Position numbers and translations under genes: made by a program
Source of the DNA: Aspidapion aeneum
Taxonomy: Eukaryota; Arthropoda; Insecta; Coleoptera; Brentidae
Direction of reading: 5' to 3'
Assembly (NCBI GenBank): GCA_963576565.1
Contig: OY755047.1
Coordinates: forward strand, 22,327,171-22,391,170
Length of the DNA: 64,000 nucleotides
Shown here: in pieces, positions 25,101 to 40,100 of the stretch
Position numbering within the stretch: the first letter of the stretch is position 1
Layout of the letters: the number at the start of each line of letters is the position of its first letter
The notes under the pieces: model-generated
What the model was told of the DNA's origin: nothing
Seen by the model: only the letters and a program-made list of their open reading frames with translations
Database searches by the model: none

Positions 25101-28100
25101 GTGGAGAGAAGAGAGGGAGAGGAAAAGGGAAATTAGTAAAATGATGTTGGAAAAAAAAGTCTTAAAGCGTGTGCAGAAAGAACTTTTGAAATCGCTCTAT
25201 ATTTGTGACAGGTATAGCTACAACTATTACTAATAAGGAGAGAGGGGAGAAGAGAGGGAGGGTGTGCAAGCTGTGCTTGACAATTACACTTGCTTAACTT
25301 GGCTTGGTTAAGCAGCGGGACTAAAGTAAAAGTTTACTGCCAGGGAGCAGCCTCACTCCCTGCAATGACCAAGAAGGCCTATGGTACAGTTAACTAAGTA
25401 GGTATAGTGAGAACAACTATCAAATGTTGAATCTGCTTTATTGAAATAAATCCTCTCTTTTTATATTCAAAAATTGTTATGGTTCGTGATAAATTATAAA
25501 ATTCCATATATTATAATGTGTTCTTTTATAAACTGAATAATTTATATAATTTAAATAAGTAAACTTGAGAAGGTTACTTTATGTTATTACAACCTAATTT
25601 CTCAAGATCACCTGTGTTTAAATAATAACTAAAGCTAATGATTATAATAATTTAAATTTGAATTTACTTAAAATATTTTAAAAAAGAAATCTGAAACAGA
25701 GGGGGAAACTAGTAAAATGATGTTGGAAAAAAGTCTTCAAGCGTGTGCAGAAAGAACTTTTGAAATCGCTTTATATTTGTGAAAGTTATTGTTATAACTA
25801 TTACTAATAAGGATGTTGTGGGCTGGAGGAACTAGTAAACTGGTGTGGAAAAAAAATCTAAAAGCGTATGCAGAAAGAATTTTAAAATCGCTCTATATTT
25901 GATAAAATTATGCGAATATCGTTTTTGAATAGGGTGGCGGGAATGACAGGAGGGGAGATGGGTGGAAGCATGGAGGACTACAAAGTTACTACAGCAAATT
26001 AGAGCACTTTTACAATGGGTAATCAAAGGAATTTCAATAAAATCGCCTGAAATTTAGATAATTTGTATGTCTTAAAGCCTACATCATGTGACAAAATGGC
26101 GTCTGATCGTCTGAAGACCGCCATGTTGATTCCTGTTTAAAAAAATATAGCCTATAGCACCTTCGGGATGAATAGCAATTCAACAACACCTTTTTTGTCA
26201 AAATCGGTTTATCCGTTTAGCCTCTAGCGTGACACAAACATACTTACATAAATACAACAATCGAAAAACATTATCCTTCCTTTCGCCGTACTGCAGTTGG
26301 GTATTGGGGTATTGGGTTGGTATTTTAATAAAAAGAAACCTTTTAAAAATAATTACTTTCGCAAAGTTTTTCGCGAAATGATAAAAAGAAGCCCTTTGAT
26401 CTGAATTTTGGGAAAATCTTTCGCGTCTTTTATCGAAAAGAAATTAAACTCTAAGCCATGGATAATCCGTCTTTCAAAAAGATTTTTCCTAACTTTTACA
26501 TGAAAAAAGTTGGACTTAAATGGATTGGTGATTTGCGAGGATTAATGTTGGCGTGTAGAGCAAAAGGGGCAAACGGGGTAGGGTGGTAAAACAAGGTAGG
26601 GGAAAGTTGGGTTTGGGTTGATATAAAAAATATACTTTATTTACTAATTATAGCCTACAAAAATAAAGCGACTGAAATTTTTTCCTGTTACCCAAACATC
26701 TAATGCGCTAAACAGCATGTAAAATTAAATTAATTGAATTATTTGGTATTAAAAAAGACCTATCATAACAAAAATATTTGATGTAAAGAAAAGCCAAGTA
26801 CGCGAAAATGGTATTTCGTAAAAAGAATTGAGATAAAAGTAAGGCCAAGTTCTCTAACACAAATTTCAAAATGAAAGGTTCTTACTAGTTTGTAAATGTT
26901 TTTTTAAAACTTGCTATTACAGCCAAAATTCTTTATCTTCAATTTAGCACTGTGCCTAAGAGTCGTTGGCAGCCGTAATAGTTAAATTTAGGAAAACCTT
27001 TCCAAACTAGTAGAAAGAAATCTGTATTGGAGAACTTGGCTTTACTTTTATCTAAATTCTTTTTACGAAATAACATTTTCGTGTACTTGGCTTTTTTCAC
27101 ATGAAATGTTTTTATAATTTCACTCCTTTTTTAAAGGATTTGGATAATATTTAAGTTTTAAATTAGTAAAATATGCAGAATATTGTTCAAATGCCTTATT
27201 AAATTTTCTTCTATGGTTTTATCATAGTTCCTATCGGCCTTCCAAAGCTCAGCTCTCTAGCGTACCTGGAAGTGAGCAATGCTACTTTTACATAACTTTA
27301 GATTTATAGGGAGAGAAGTAAATTAGAATTTTGGTGTTTTAAAATTTTTTCCTATAGTTTTATTATGGTTTCTATCAGTCTTCCAAAGCATAGCTCGCTA
27401 GCGTTTCTGGAAGTGGGCAATGTTACTTTTACAAAACTTTACCTGTATAGGGCAGGGTTTGCAGATTTTTTTCTAGGGGTTTGGTATAATTTCTAAAAGT
27501 CTGCCAAATTTCAGGAAGTACAGTAGAATTTTGATGATCTATACATGAGTGAGTGAGTGAGTGGCAATTTCGACGTTGTGTGAAATTTCATAACTACTTT
27601 AATTATTCCATGAAACTTGAAGGGGTTGTTTACTCTATAAAGATCTACGAATGTGCCAAGTTTGAGTTTCGTAGCTCATTCCAAAGTAGAATTTTATATA
27701 GGTCAAATATGGGCTGAAATGTTTCAAGAAAAGATGGTACCTCAGTTTACGCGAACTTAGCGAGGCACTGCTGTGCCCCCATATAAACTAATAGTTAGCA
27801 CACCTTAATCTAAGATCTTAAGAAATGGACCGCAAAAAACTGTTTCATCTCTTGGTGCCCTTCTTGTTGCGTGGTGGAAGTAAATTTATTTCATTGTCTA
27901 CTAATAGGTACTGGAGACAGAGTTTGAATGCAGTTTATGCCTTTAACTCCATAAGAAGCAGAACATGAAGTGTTTCAACCTACCCCATTTATTTTGTTTC
28001 TTCATCCCTGATTTTTTCTTATTTGATCAAATGTTCTCAAACCAGTGTCACACATTTCTTTAGCCGATTTAATACAGAAATATTTTATAACCAGTCCAAA

Positions 28101-31100
28101 CCCATCAAAGGAAACAGTTTTTTCTTTAATCATAAAACGAAAATATTAAAAATGAATTTTTCTTGCCTTAAAAAACATATTTGCCAACTGCAGCGGAAAT
28201 ACTTGTGAACCGCAGCCCACGAGAAAGACCGGCCCGGGCGCGGAAATATCACGTGACCGTAGGAGTCCCACAAAAAAACGCCTCACGGCCCGCTGTCATT
28301 ATAAAACATGTGTGTGTTCAGTTTTGGTATGTTTGTTTACGTCGATTTTTTTTTAATTCGGGCACGAATTTTATGTGAATTTTATCAAAGTTATTAAAAT
28401 AACGCAGCCCACGAAAAAGACTGTAGTGGGCTGCGTTAAAATAATTAATGGCTAATGGGTAAATTATAAAGAAAATACCTATAAGATAAACAATGCCGCG
28501 AACGTGTAATTAGTGTTGTTCCTTGTCGGTCCAACTATAAAACTGAAACCTAATATGTTGCAAACGGGGAAAAAAGTGGTAAAACATAAGATCTTGGATA
28601 AGATTGATCAAGTAATAGACATCCTTAGTGACATTTTCGATAGTGAGAGTGAAAAATGTGTTCAGTTGTCATTTCTTATTGAACAATTAGGTCTCTTGAA
28701 AAGGTAACCTGAGAATCGAAGATATGGTGGATACACTTTAATGTTGGCTTCATCTTTGTTTATCCAGTTATCCAGTGCATACACGTCAATTTACAATTCT
28801 AAGGTAATATGTCTTCCGCACCCTCGCAATATTAAAAAACTGATTTGTAAAATATTGTTAACAGAAAGTAATCTCTCTGGTAGTGTGAAATATTTAAAAA
28901 GTACGATACAGCTTTTAAAAGAACATGAGTTGGTAGTTAACTTACACTTTATTGAAATAGATATTAAACTTTGTGCTGGGTAATTTTTCAAAAAAATTAT
29001 TGACGACCACTACATTCATTTCATTGAATGAGAAAACCATCTCACTTAATCACAAAATCACTTGTTTCTTTTTAATAAATTATTGTGAAATGTTTTATAT
29101 TGAAAATTTTTCTTCAGATAACTCTAGCGAGTGTTTTTGTGGAGAAAAACTATTGTCAAAGCTTGAAAAATTCTTTTAAGGGCATGTAAAGTTTTTTTAA
29201 ATAATTTTATTAAAAAGCACAATGATTTAGTGTCTGCTAATAAATCTTTGAATAAGAACTCAAAGATGATGACAGTCAAAGAAAAATTAAAAAATTAAAA
29301 GCTTAGGTTTGATATGTCCAATTTTGAAAGACTTGTATAGATTTGAAGTTACTAACGACATTATGTACCTAATATATGTACCTGTAGATATTAGAGTGCA
29401 AATTTTGTAATATTTTTTATTTTATAGATTCAGTTCTTTTATCCATAATAAACACATATATCAGCAAAATATTTTTTTCAATTTTTGCCTATAAAGAACA
29501 AAAATTTTTTGTTAATTTATTTAAATTGTGTAAAAACATAATATATTAAGCAATACAATAATAATCCTGGGACTCCTAAGATCACGTGACCGCCGACTTG
29601 CTTATAACGCGCCATGGCCGGTCTTTATCGTTGGCTGCGTTGTGAACTGACTATAAAATTAGCGTGGCTATGGACTCAGCTGTTTTCCAAAATATGAATC
29701 TATCTATCTATCTATTTATCCTTCTTCGATCCATCTTTGGACATAGGCCTCCCCCCAATATACACTCTTCTCTGTCTGTCGCCGTGTTCATTCATCTAGT
29801 CCCCGCATGTTTCTTCATAACGTCGCTCATCTCATTTGGGGTCTTCCCCTACTTCTTTTAATTTCTCCCTTTTAAGGTCTCCAGCTTACAATACATTTTT
29901 TCCATCGATCGGCTGTCTGTCTGATACTATGACCGGCAAATTTTCATCTTAATTTTGCTACTACTTCTTGACATACCTTAGTTTTGTTTTATTTCTTATT
30001 TATTTATTTTTCTTTCTTTTAGCTTTACATGTAACATTTGTATTTCCATTAATCTTTAGGCTTTTGTTACCTTATCCATGTTTGATTTTGTAAGTGTCCA
30101 GGTCTGGGATCCATATGTAAGCACAGGAAGAATACATTCCTTATACGCTTTTGTTTTAAGGTACCGAGGATAGGCCAATCTTACTCGTCTCTTGATTTCA
30201 GCCGTTTGGTTGTCTTTTTTTAGTTTAATAATTTCTTCCAGATATATATTGCTCCACTTGTTCTATTTTTCTTTGGTTTATTCTAATCGTGATATCTTCA
30301 TCTGTGTTTGTTATGATTTTAGTTTTAGTGTAGTTTATACTCAAGCCTATATTTTTAGCTGTTGTATCTAGTTCTTCCAGCACTTTGATGAGTTTTTCTT
30401 TCTTATCTGTTATTTAGGCGATATCGTCAACATATCTTAGGTGGTTCAAGTATTGTACGCTTACTTTGGTGCCTCTTTCTTCCCAATCTAAAATAGTTTA
30501 GGGTATATTGTGTCACCTGGCTTACACCTCCTCTTATGTGGATTGGCTTGGTTCCTTCGTGGATTTTGATTGATGTTTTCCGAAGCCTGCTTGTTTTTTG
30601 ATTGATATTCCTCAAATTTTGTTTTTGTCTATCTGTTAATATTTTTGTGAAAAGCTTATACATTACATTGAGGAGTGTTATGGGCCGATAGTTTTTTAGG
30701 CAGACCTAAAAAATACTCTGCCAATCTATGGGCACCTAAGCCCACACTAGGTACTATAGTTATAGTGTACGTGTGAGCTAATTTAACTAAAAACTGAAAT
30801 ATATTTTATTGAACTCCAGACTCAATTACCTTTCGTTTGATACCACACAAGCCATGTTTTGACTTAAATTCTAATTTTTAAAATCTACCCCCACCTTTTT
30901 TTTAAACTAAAATGTATTTTGTTTAATTCCAGACTCAATTACCTTTCGTTTGATATCACACACGCCATATTTCCACTTAAACACTAATTTTTGAAATTTA
31001 CCCCCACCCTTTCTTTTTAAATAAACTAAAATGTATTTTGTTTAACTCCAGACTCAATTACCTTTCGTTTGATATCACACACGCCATATTTTTACATAAA

Positions 31101-34100
31101 CTCTAGTTTTTGAAATCTACCCCTACCCTTTTATTTGGCTTGTGTTTGGTGGATTTTGTTCATTTTCAAATGGGACCATCTCGACCCAAAACCCAGCCTA
31201 GGTATCAAATTTCATTATGCGCGTTGGTCGTTACAGACAGACATACAGACAGACATACAGACAGACATACAGACAGACAGACAGACAGATAGACAGACAG
31301 ACGGCGCAACAAAAAAGTTTCAAAATCATCTGAAACGCAAAGATATATAAAAAATTTTGAAATCGGAGCAACTTTTTTTTTCTCGAAAAAATTAGGATCA
31401 CCATAGCTCACACTACTATTAAAATTGTTTATGTGGAGTAAGAAATTTGAACTGTTTAAAAGTGTCCCGTGTTTCAACCTGCCCCTCTTTCCTCTAAAGG
31501 AAAAATGTAAGCAATCAAAAAACTGATGTAAGCTAATCAAAAGCTATCGTCTTACTAACAATAATCTTTTTTTCTTGCACCCTAAAATCAATCAAAAAGC
31601 CACTAAAACCTAACAAAAGAAACACAATACAAGACAACACTAAACATGACAAAGAGCTTTTCGGCAAAGAAGGCCCAAACAAACATTTTGTCATCTATAT
31701 CGCAGGTTTTTCTCGTACGCTCCCCTCGTTTTCCTTGGGAAAGTTTGGGACACCTGCTCCTTTGGGAAATTTTCTCATCATACATTATAATAATTTATTA
31801 TAATTTGTGCACTGTTGTGAAAGGCATAAAATAATAAGCAAAATGTTTCCCTAGTTTCTTAGAAAAGCGCCACATATTAATACAACTGTTTTGTTTTGGT
31901 TTGAAAGATGGTACCGCAATTGATAATGATAACGATTTGGTTAAGAGTTGGCCCTTACGTAACGAGGGGTGGCTCGTTCGTCAATTTCTGTATACCAAAA
32001 AGAAATACTTACAATAATTCCCGGTATATTTCCCAGTATTTGCCCAAATATCTAAGGAATTTCCTAGTATTTCCCAAATACTTCCACTTATTTCCTAGTA
32101 TTTCCTGCATTTCCCCTAGCCTGCCTGTACACCAAAAGGAAATACCGAGCCATTCCTCGCCTTACAAGCTCTTCCTTCCAGACCACCAGCGGGTCTATTG
32201 AGGCTGGATGGATATGACTTTATCATGGAATTTATTTATTTGCTTGTTATGGAAAACTTGTTCGATTTTTTAATGATTTTTTACAATAAAGTTCATTTAA
32301 AATCCAAAAATACCAGTGCTAATCTTTTAAAACAAAAATACACTACAAATTTTTTTTTTTAATGTTATAATTTTTGTAAACAAATAGGTGTAGGTGAGCC
32401 GATTACTTTCCACGCAGAAACGAACACATTCGCTTCTGCTTTAAATTTAATTTTAGTGTGATCTAATGAAACAGCTCTGAAAAATGAAGGATTAATACAC
32501 GTTTAAAAAAAATTGTTTTACAAGAATATAGTAAAAACAATCTGAAAACCAGCTTTATTTAAAAGAAAATCAAATATTCATCAACCGTCATCAAAGATGT
32601 AACACTTGAGAACGCGATTTTCAAAAAAAAAATTATTCAACTATTATAAAGAAAATTAAAAATACTTCTAGTTTACTATATTTTTAAAATTTATTTTTAA
32701 TTATTATCATTGAGGTATACCAATTAAACTCAGGTATTTCCTTTCCAGCCTTGCAAAATTAGCCTCCCTATTATTCTAGCGATGCTGTAAAGTTTTAACG
32801 AACTCAGAGCCAGCGCTTTTTGCTGTTTTGCTTTTCAGAAATTTTCATTTATTTACGCCAATTTTCCCTGAAATTAAAGTCTACTTGGAAATCCAAAAAA
32901 CTTTATTACGTAGTAACTGTTAAAGGGAGATTAACAAGCTTCTTTAAACAGTTTATTCGACAACATGCCGCATCAGGTTTGTTTAAAACTTATAGACAAT
33001 CATTAAGTAGAAACAAACAAAATTTTGGACAATTGTGTTTATTTATTTTAATCATGTTTCGGTTAGTAACTATCTCTAACCGTTTTCAAGGTTAAACTAA
33101 ACAATCCAGTCTACAGGCTACTACTTGTACTACATGGTGTGCAGTCAGGCGTGACGGCCCGCCCCCTTTTTAATCATAAGACGCTTGGTTTCTTTAAGGA
33201 GTGATTTCCATATGGCGGTTGGACGTTTTGTTGGGTTAAAAATTCAATGGCTTTTTGTGCAAACTTGCAATATCTTGCTAGAGGATGATTCGTCGTTCAG
33301 GGTTCGTTTTTCAAAGCTCAGTGATGGCTTTCGCCAAACAAATGGTGATGTACCAATCGGCAGTAACAGTTCTTTGATCTTCCATAGGAATTATTGCTAC
33401 ATGACCTGCTTTTGAGAGAAATGTCACGACATCTTTTTAGATACATTTCGAAAAGGGATAACTTTTGTTGGCTTTTCTTCATCTTGGAACACCAGAATAG
33501 ACGAATAACGTTTATTTTCGGATTCATGTGAGTAAATCCACGATTCATTGCTACTGACAATGCTGTACGCGTTTTTCGACTTTCCTGCCTAAAAGCGGTC
33601 TAGAGTTTTCTTACACCAATTTACATTAGCTTCTTTCTGTTCTTCGGTTAACAGAGGCGGTATTCAGCGGGAAACTAATTTTCTTACCCATAATGCTTCA
33701 TGTAATTTTTTTTGAATTCAGGTTTTTAAAATCCCCAATGAAGCCTAAATCTAGCGATTTGTCAATTTTCATTCTTCCGTGATGAGCATACACACAGCAT
33801 CGGTGTTTTACTGGGTGACAGCCGTTTTTGGTGTACCTGGCCTTGGATCGTCGTTAAGGCTAATCCGTCCACGCTTGAATTCTCCATACCAACGAAAAAC
33901 TGTCGACTGATGTGGTGCTTCATTACCGAAAACAAAAATCAACTCAGCAAGGGATTCTTGTTCAAATAACTTCCTTCGAAAGACGTAAAAATTTATGGCC
34001 CGAAAATTTTCTCGGTTTAATTCCATTTTTTGACTGATTTGTTAACATAAAAAATTTAGCTATAAAACTATATGTATCGCACTGTGTCGTTTTGCATTTA

Positions 34101-37100
34101 TGTTAGGTAAAGATTGAGGTTCACTTTTAGTTCCATTCATCAGTGTCGCCCTCTATGTTCCCATATGCAAAGTATAAAAGATAATTTTCGTATTTACTGG
34201 TTTAAGTATATATTTTGTTGTATCAATATATAATTTTTTTTCTGTGGCTTAATTTACAAAATATATTTTTTTCTCAGTCATATCATATCATATCAAATTC
34301 ATATCAAATATCTCTACTAACAGCACTGACTGTCGTGGCGCTCCCCGAAAATAAGAAGCATTGTATTGCCACCATGTGTTGATTTTCCCTCACTCAAATA
34401 TCGCTACGCTAACATTAGTGCGCACCCTCCCCCATTGAGGTAAGTATACCGCATCAAATATTTATGGTGTTTTGGTATTTATTCTTTTGGGGATGTCTGT
34501 CGACTAGCAGGGATGAAATATTTAAAAATCCATATAGTTGAGAGGCCTATGCTATCCCGTGGGATAGTTGTGAAAGACGCTACATCGATTGATAATAGAT
34601 CACAAAATTTTAAGTCATCGAGTGTTTGCCTCCAATTTAAGTAGGAGGGTCGATGTGACGTCATAAATCCAAGATGGCGGCTTCTTCATGTTTGTTCAAA
34701 AACTTTGGCTTATAAATTTGTTATTAATATGTTTTTTGTTTGTAATAGAACAACAATTAAGAATAGTAATTTTTTTACCTAAAAAAAAATATTTAAATCT
34801 TTTTTTTTTAAATATAGTAGTAATATATTTTATTTAGCATTTTACTACTATGTACAAAATATTTAAAATTAAACTAAATTAACATCTTTGTTGTTGTTTA
34901 AAAAGGTAACATTTTAAAGATTTTTTAAATAAAGATATATAGATGTTTTTGATTTTATTTAATTTTTTAATTGATTAAATTCTAAAAGCTCTTTATAAAA
35001 AATTGAATTAAATTTTAAATTAGATCTGCAATTATCAACGTAAAAATTTGAATTATTTTGAGTCAAGTATGAATGTTGTTCAAAGTTTATAGTATTAAAT
35101 GATTTTAAATTTTCGGGAAGTAAATTATGTTGAATTTTATAGATAAAAATACAAACTAAATAAAATGTGAAATTTTTTACCTTTAACCATTCCAATTTTG
35201 ATAACATAAGACTTATTTTTGTATATTTATTTGCATTTAAAATTATCCTCATTGCTTTATTTTGTAAAATCTGTAAGTTTTCGAAAACGCTTTGATTTGC
35301 CGAATATAAAATTGTGGAACAATAAATAAAGTGTGGTAATATGATTGTATTATATAAAACTTTTTTTGACCGTGTACTTAAATTTTCACTAGCTCTTTTT
35401 AAATAACCTCTTTTACTAGCAATTTTGTTTGTAATTTTTTCATGCTGTTGGTGAAAATTTAGTTTTGAGTCTATTATGATACCAAGATATTTAAATGAAT
35501 TAATTATGTTTAGTTTACTTTTTTCGATAAAAATATTTAACTTTAAATTATCATTATAATAAAACCAATTTCTTTACAAGAATTAGTGTTCTCCTGCAAA
35601 CAAGAAATGTATTATTATTTTTAACCTTATGGTCTGTTATCTTACGCAGTGGCGGTTCCTCCATAAGTGCATATGTGCCAGTGACTCACAAATTTTACAA
35701 ATTGATTATTCATTAATTAATAACTTCATCATAAACTCGATATATAAAATACATAAAATCGATAAGCCCCAAAAGGAATTCAGCAAAGACTTGAATACGA
35801 ACTTGAAATTAATACCCGGTATGTATGTGTTTGTATTCGCGTTCAAACTAGAATGCGATGGATGGGTAGGTCTGCTCGCGCTTCACTTTACTGGAACCAA
35901 ATTCTATACACTAATAATTACAAAATATAGGTAGATAGAGAGGACTAATTACGAAATATAGATAGAGAGAGAATTTTACAGCACATAAAATCTGGGCCTT
36001 ACTTCGGTTGTGCTCTTATGCAGAAATTGCAAGGATCAATGCCGCTGGCATCTCCGTGATGCCCCACGCGACAACGGTTAGCATTGGCTGTTACAGCATC
36101 TATTGTGCGCTTTAAATTAGTGCACTGAGACAACTTGGCGTTATCGGTCGGGCCGTATAAGTTTGATTTCGACCATTTCGTGCAATAATTAAATACAATT
36201 AAATTTTCTTCTTTACCACAATGGGTGCGAATAGATTAATAGCTCTCGCAATGTTAACTTTTGAGAAAAAAATTACTCAAGAAATTCCAAAGTTTAATGA
36301 ATTGGTTATTGAAGAATTTATTTCAAAAAAGGACATACACCTTCATTTTCAATATAGAACGTTTTTTGTGAAATATAAAAACTAGGTATGAAGCATTTAT
36401 TATTTATTTATAAAAACAATAATAATAGACAACTAATATCTAACTTATTATCTAATTTTTTAATTATTTGCTCTAAATTGTATGATATAATGACCCAAAA
36501 AGTTGGTAGTGGCACTCAAAAAAAATTGCAGGTAAAATATTTTTATAAAATTTGCACGTTTTACGTTTTTTCTTGCCACTGTTTGTGTAAAAAATTCGGA
36601 TTTACCCAAAAAGGTCCTATTAAATCACCAACGGAATTAGAAAATCCAATTCTGAAAGAAACTGGCTTGTAAGGCTGTTATAAGGGTGTTATTCTATCAA
36701 GCACGCTTGTCTGGCCCCATTTATTTTGACAAATGGTCGGATTGATTTGACTCACTCCTCTTTTCGGGAACACTGGGAGCCAAAGAAAAGCTTACTGTAA
36801 GGAAATTGGGAATTTCCAATTTTTTATAATAAAACTTTTACCAAATACATTCAATTCCTTCTTATGCTCCTAAGCTCTTATAGGAGGTGGGCTTTGACAG
36901 TTGTACTGTTAATTAAGTGGCCAAAGGTTCAATGTTGTAAGTTACCAATTTAAGCAACAACTTATATGAATTAGAAAAGTATTAAGGGCCCATCGCACCG
37001 ACTTAAAATTTCCTTTCTTTACTATCGATTGCTTTAATTTTAAGCATACCTTATTTTTAAATTTGTTGCACCCAATCAGGCAACGCCGCTGTTTCAACCA

Positions 37101-40100
37101 ACCAAATTTTTAAACTATGGAAAAACAACAACACCTAGGACTTCCCAAAATAGTTTTGTCACAAGCCATCAATTTTTCTGTGTCAAGCCGCCTTTAAAAA
37201 GAATTAAAGTTATTGAATTTTTGGAAGAATACTTGGAAGATAATAAAATCGGGATGGTGATACTCGATTTTGTGGAATTTGGGAGTCCTCGATGGTACAA
37301 CCAAAGGAAAATGTAAAGGCAGAAAGGAAAATCGTCTTGTCCCATCATGCAGTGCAGTTTAATTTAAATGCAAGGCCTTTCTTACACTGGTCTGTCTTAT
37401 CCTACCCTTAGCGGTATACCTACCAGGCTGCAAACAACAGTTAACCCGAAAACCAGACGAAAATACTGTAAAAGTTGAAGATAGAACTTTATTGAAATAT
37501 TCTCAGCCATCATCCCGATATGTTAACAAACTTTTGTAAGGATGCAAAGTTAAAATTTTCAGGATTTAGCATTCCTTATTTTTAATTCAAATTACCCCCC
37601 AGGTAGCACAAGACATCTTAAAGATATCTTATTTCCATCTTGTTTGCATCTGAATGTCTCGAGACATTTATAAGATATCTTTAAGATGTATTAATCAATA
37701 TATCTTTAGGATGTTGATTCTCAACATCTTAAAGCTATATTTTTTATGTCGTTTTAGCTACGAAACATTATTTACAAAATTTTTAATGTATCTACATATA
37801 CCTTTTTTATTGTTTTATGATATTTAATATTTTTTACTCTTTACCTTTTGTTATTCCGCGAGGTTGCATAAAGATATCTCATTTCTATCTTGTTTGCATC
37901 TGAATGTCTCCCGACCTTTATGAGATATCTTTAAGATATATTTTATATGTCTTTTTAGCTACCAAACATAACTATACAACATTTTTAATGTACGTACCTT
38001 TTTTAATGTCCTATCCTACCCTTATCGCTATACCTACCAGGCTGCAAACAACAGTTAACCCGAAAACCAGACGAAAATACTGTAAAAGTTGAAGATAGAA
38101 CTTTATTTAAATTATTTTTCTTCCTTACAAATCTTTTTGTAATCGATACATAGGTATATTTTTTCACAAAAACATTGTGCCAAAAGAACCAAAATCTAGC
38201 CGTATCTTTTGCAATAAAGTTTTTCAGAATCATTTTTATTTATTTTAATATTTTTTTACAGTTTCTATTTAAAAAAAAACATGTTTCTTACTTTATTTAC
38301 TCACAAAACACAAAAAGACACCTTCACTTTAATCACAACACTCTGCTCATTTGTAATTAATTAATTATTAAACAAATATCAAATTTTACTATTATTAAAC
38401 TTTTGTCTTCTAATGTTCACATTCTTTAAACTTTTAGGTTTTAGGAACCTTTTGTAGGTTTGTTGTAAATATATTTATTTATCAACATTTTAAACATTCA
38501 ATGAACTGTTTAATTTACTTATTATAACTGTTTAGGTTGCTGACATTATATTAATTAAAAAATCCGATTTTAGGGCAACGAATGGTTTGTATTTGTTGTT
38601 AAGAAAACCAGAAAAAGATAGAAACAATAATTAAAACACTGGAAATAATAATAATAAAAGGCTTTAAAATTAAAATAAACTCTAAAAGAAAAGACCAAAA
38701 TTGTTTCGAACGACAAAGATAATAGTTTTATACAAAGTTAAAATAAATGACAGACATAACATTTTCTCAGTTGAAAAAAAACCCTTAAATCAAACGAAGT
38801 GAAGCGTACAAAAACCAACTAAAGAATGCTCTCGAACGATTTTCTTGTCTCAGCGAAAACAACCCCATGGTAGGTAAGGTCACTTAGGTAGGAACTTCGT
38901 TATACAGTGACCTTAATGGTAGGCACTCATAGCTTGCGGTTAATTGGTTTGAACTCTAAGCCTTAAGCATTTTGGCGAGAAAGAGATAGACTGTACTTTA
39001 AACGCTCCAGATAAAGAGACAACATACCAGCGCAAGCCAGTGACTTAGAAAACCGTTAGAAATTAAAATTACACAGTGTGTTGTTTGAAAATTGTTTTGT
39101 TAAATTTGTTTCCAGTTACCAAATATAAATTATTTCGATGTTAATGGTTCAAAGGACAAATTAGCCAAATACAACTTTTATTAAAATACAACGATCCTGA
39201 AAATATGCCCAAAAACAAGTCGCTTGTGCTGCCTTTACTTTTACTTATTCTCAACCTAGTCTTGTATATAATTAATGCTTGATGTCGAAAACAATATTTA
39301 ATCAAAAATATTCAAAAACTTATAAATGGCAAAAATACCATTTATATTTAAATCCCGTTTTGTTACACTTTGCAGATTGATAAAAAGTTTAACAAACGTA
39401 AATTTTAGTAAGCGCGATTTAAAAATTAAACAAAGTTTCGTGGCTAAGCGTCTCAAAAAGTCTTGTTTCTATAGAATTTTTCCGTGGGTAGCTTGAAAGC
39501 CCATCCTCACGGGGGTCGAAGATGTAATGGACACCTAATAAGTATTGACAGTTAACTGTTTCTTCCTTATGGGACTCCTCAGAACACAGCTTCATCAATG
39601 TGTCTTCTGTCTCTCATCCTACGTTTATAGTGAGAAAACAAAATCCTCCACTCCGCGAGAAGCGCCATCTACCAAAATACGAGAGAAACTAAACCAAGAG
39701 CAGGCGAGTAATATTCTGCTTTATCGATCAATAAAAGATTAACGAAAAGATCAATAAAAAGGAATAATCCATCACGAGACCTATGACAACACAAAGTTAT
39801 AAACTAGCCTTATTCTTATGACATAGTTTTTTAGGTTAGATTAGATACCCTGTATGTATGACCTACAAAAGTTTTGAGCCAAACATAAGTTTTAGAGTTA
39901 AAAATCAAACAAGTCTACAAAATAAAAAAAGAAATCTTTTTTACCCGGTCAGTACGAAAATAAGTTTGACCAAGACCGTACCGAGGAGGAAGGGGAATCA
40001 AGAGGGATCAATATCTTTCCGAAATAGTTGATCAAGTGTGTTAAGAGAGATTTCTGAGCAACACAAGTAGGTCAAAAAATTGTAGAATACGCCAATTTTT

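Noticed and set aside
31110..31540. Cys/Leu/Ser/Val-repeat or Asp/Arg/Gln/Thr-repeat frames
   Set aside because: They arise from the CAGA microsatellite.
36388..36672. 94-residue frame as an exon
   Set aside because: AT-rich, low complexity, no match recognised, no consistent splice sites.
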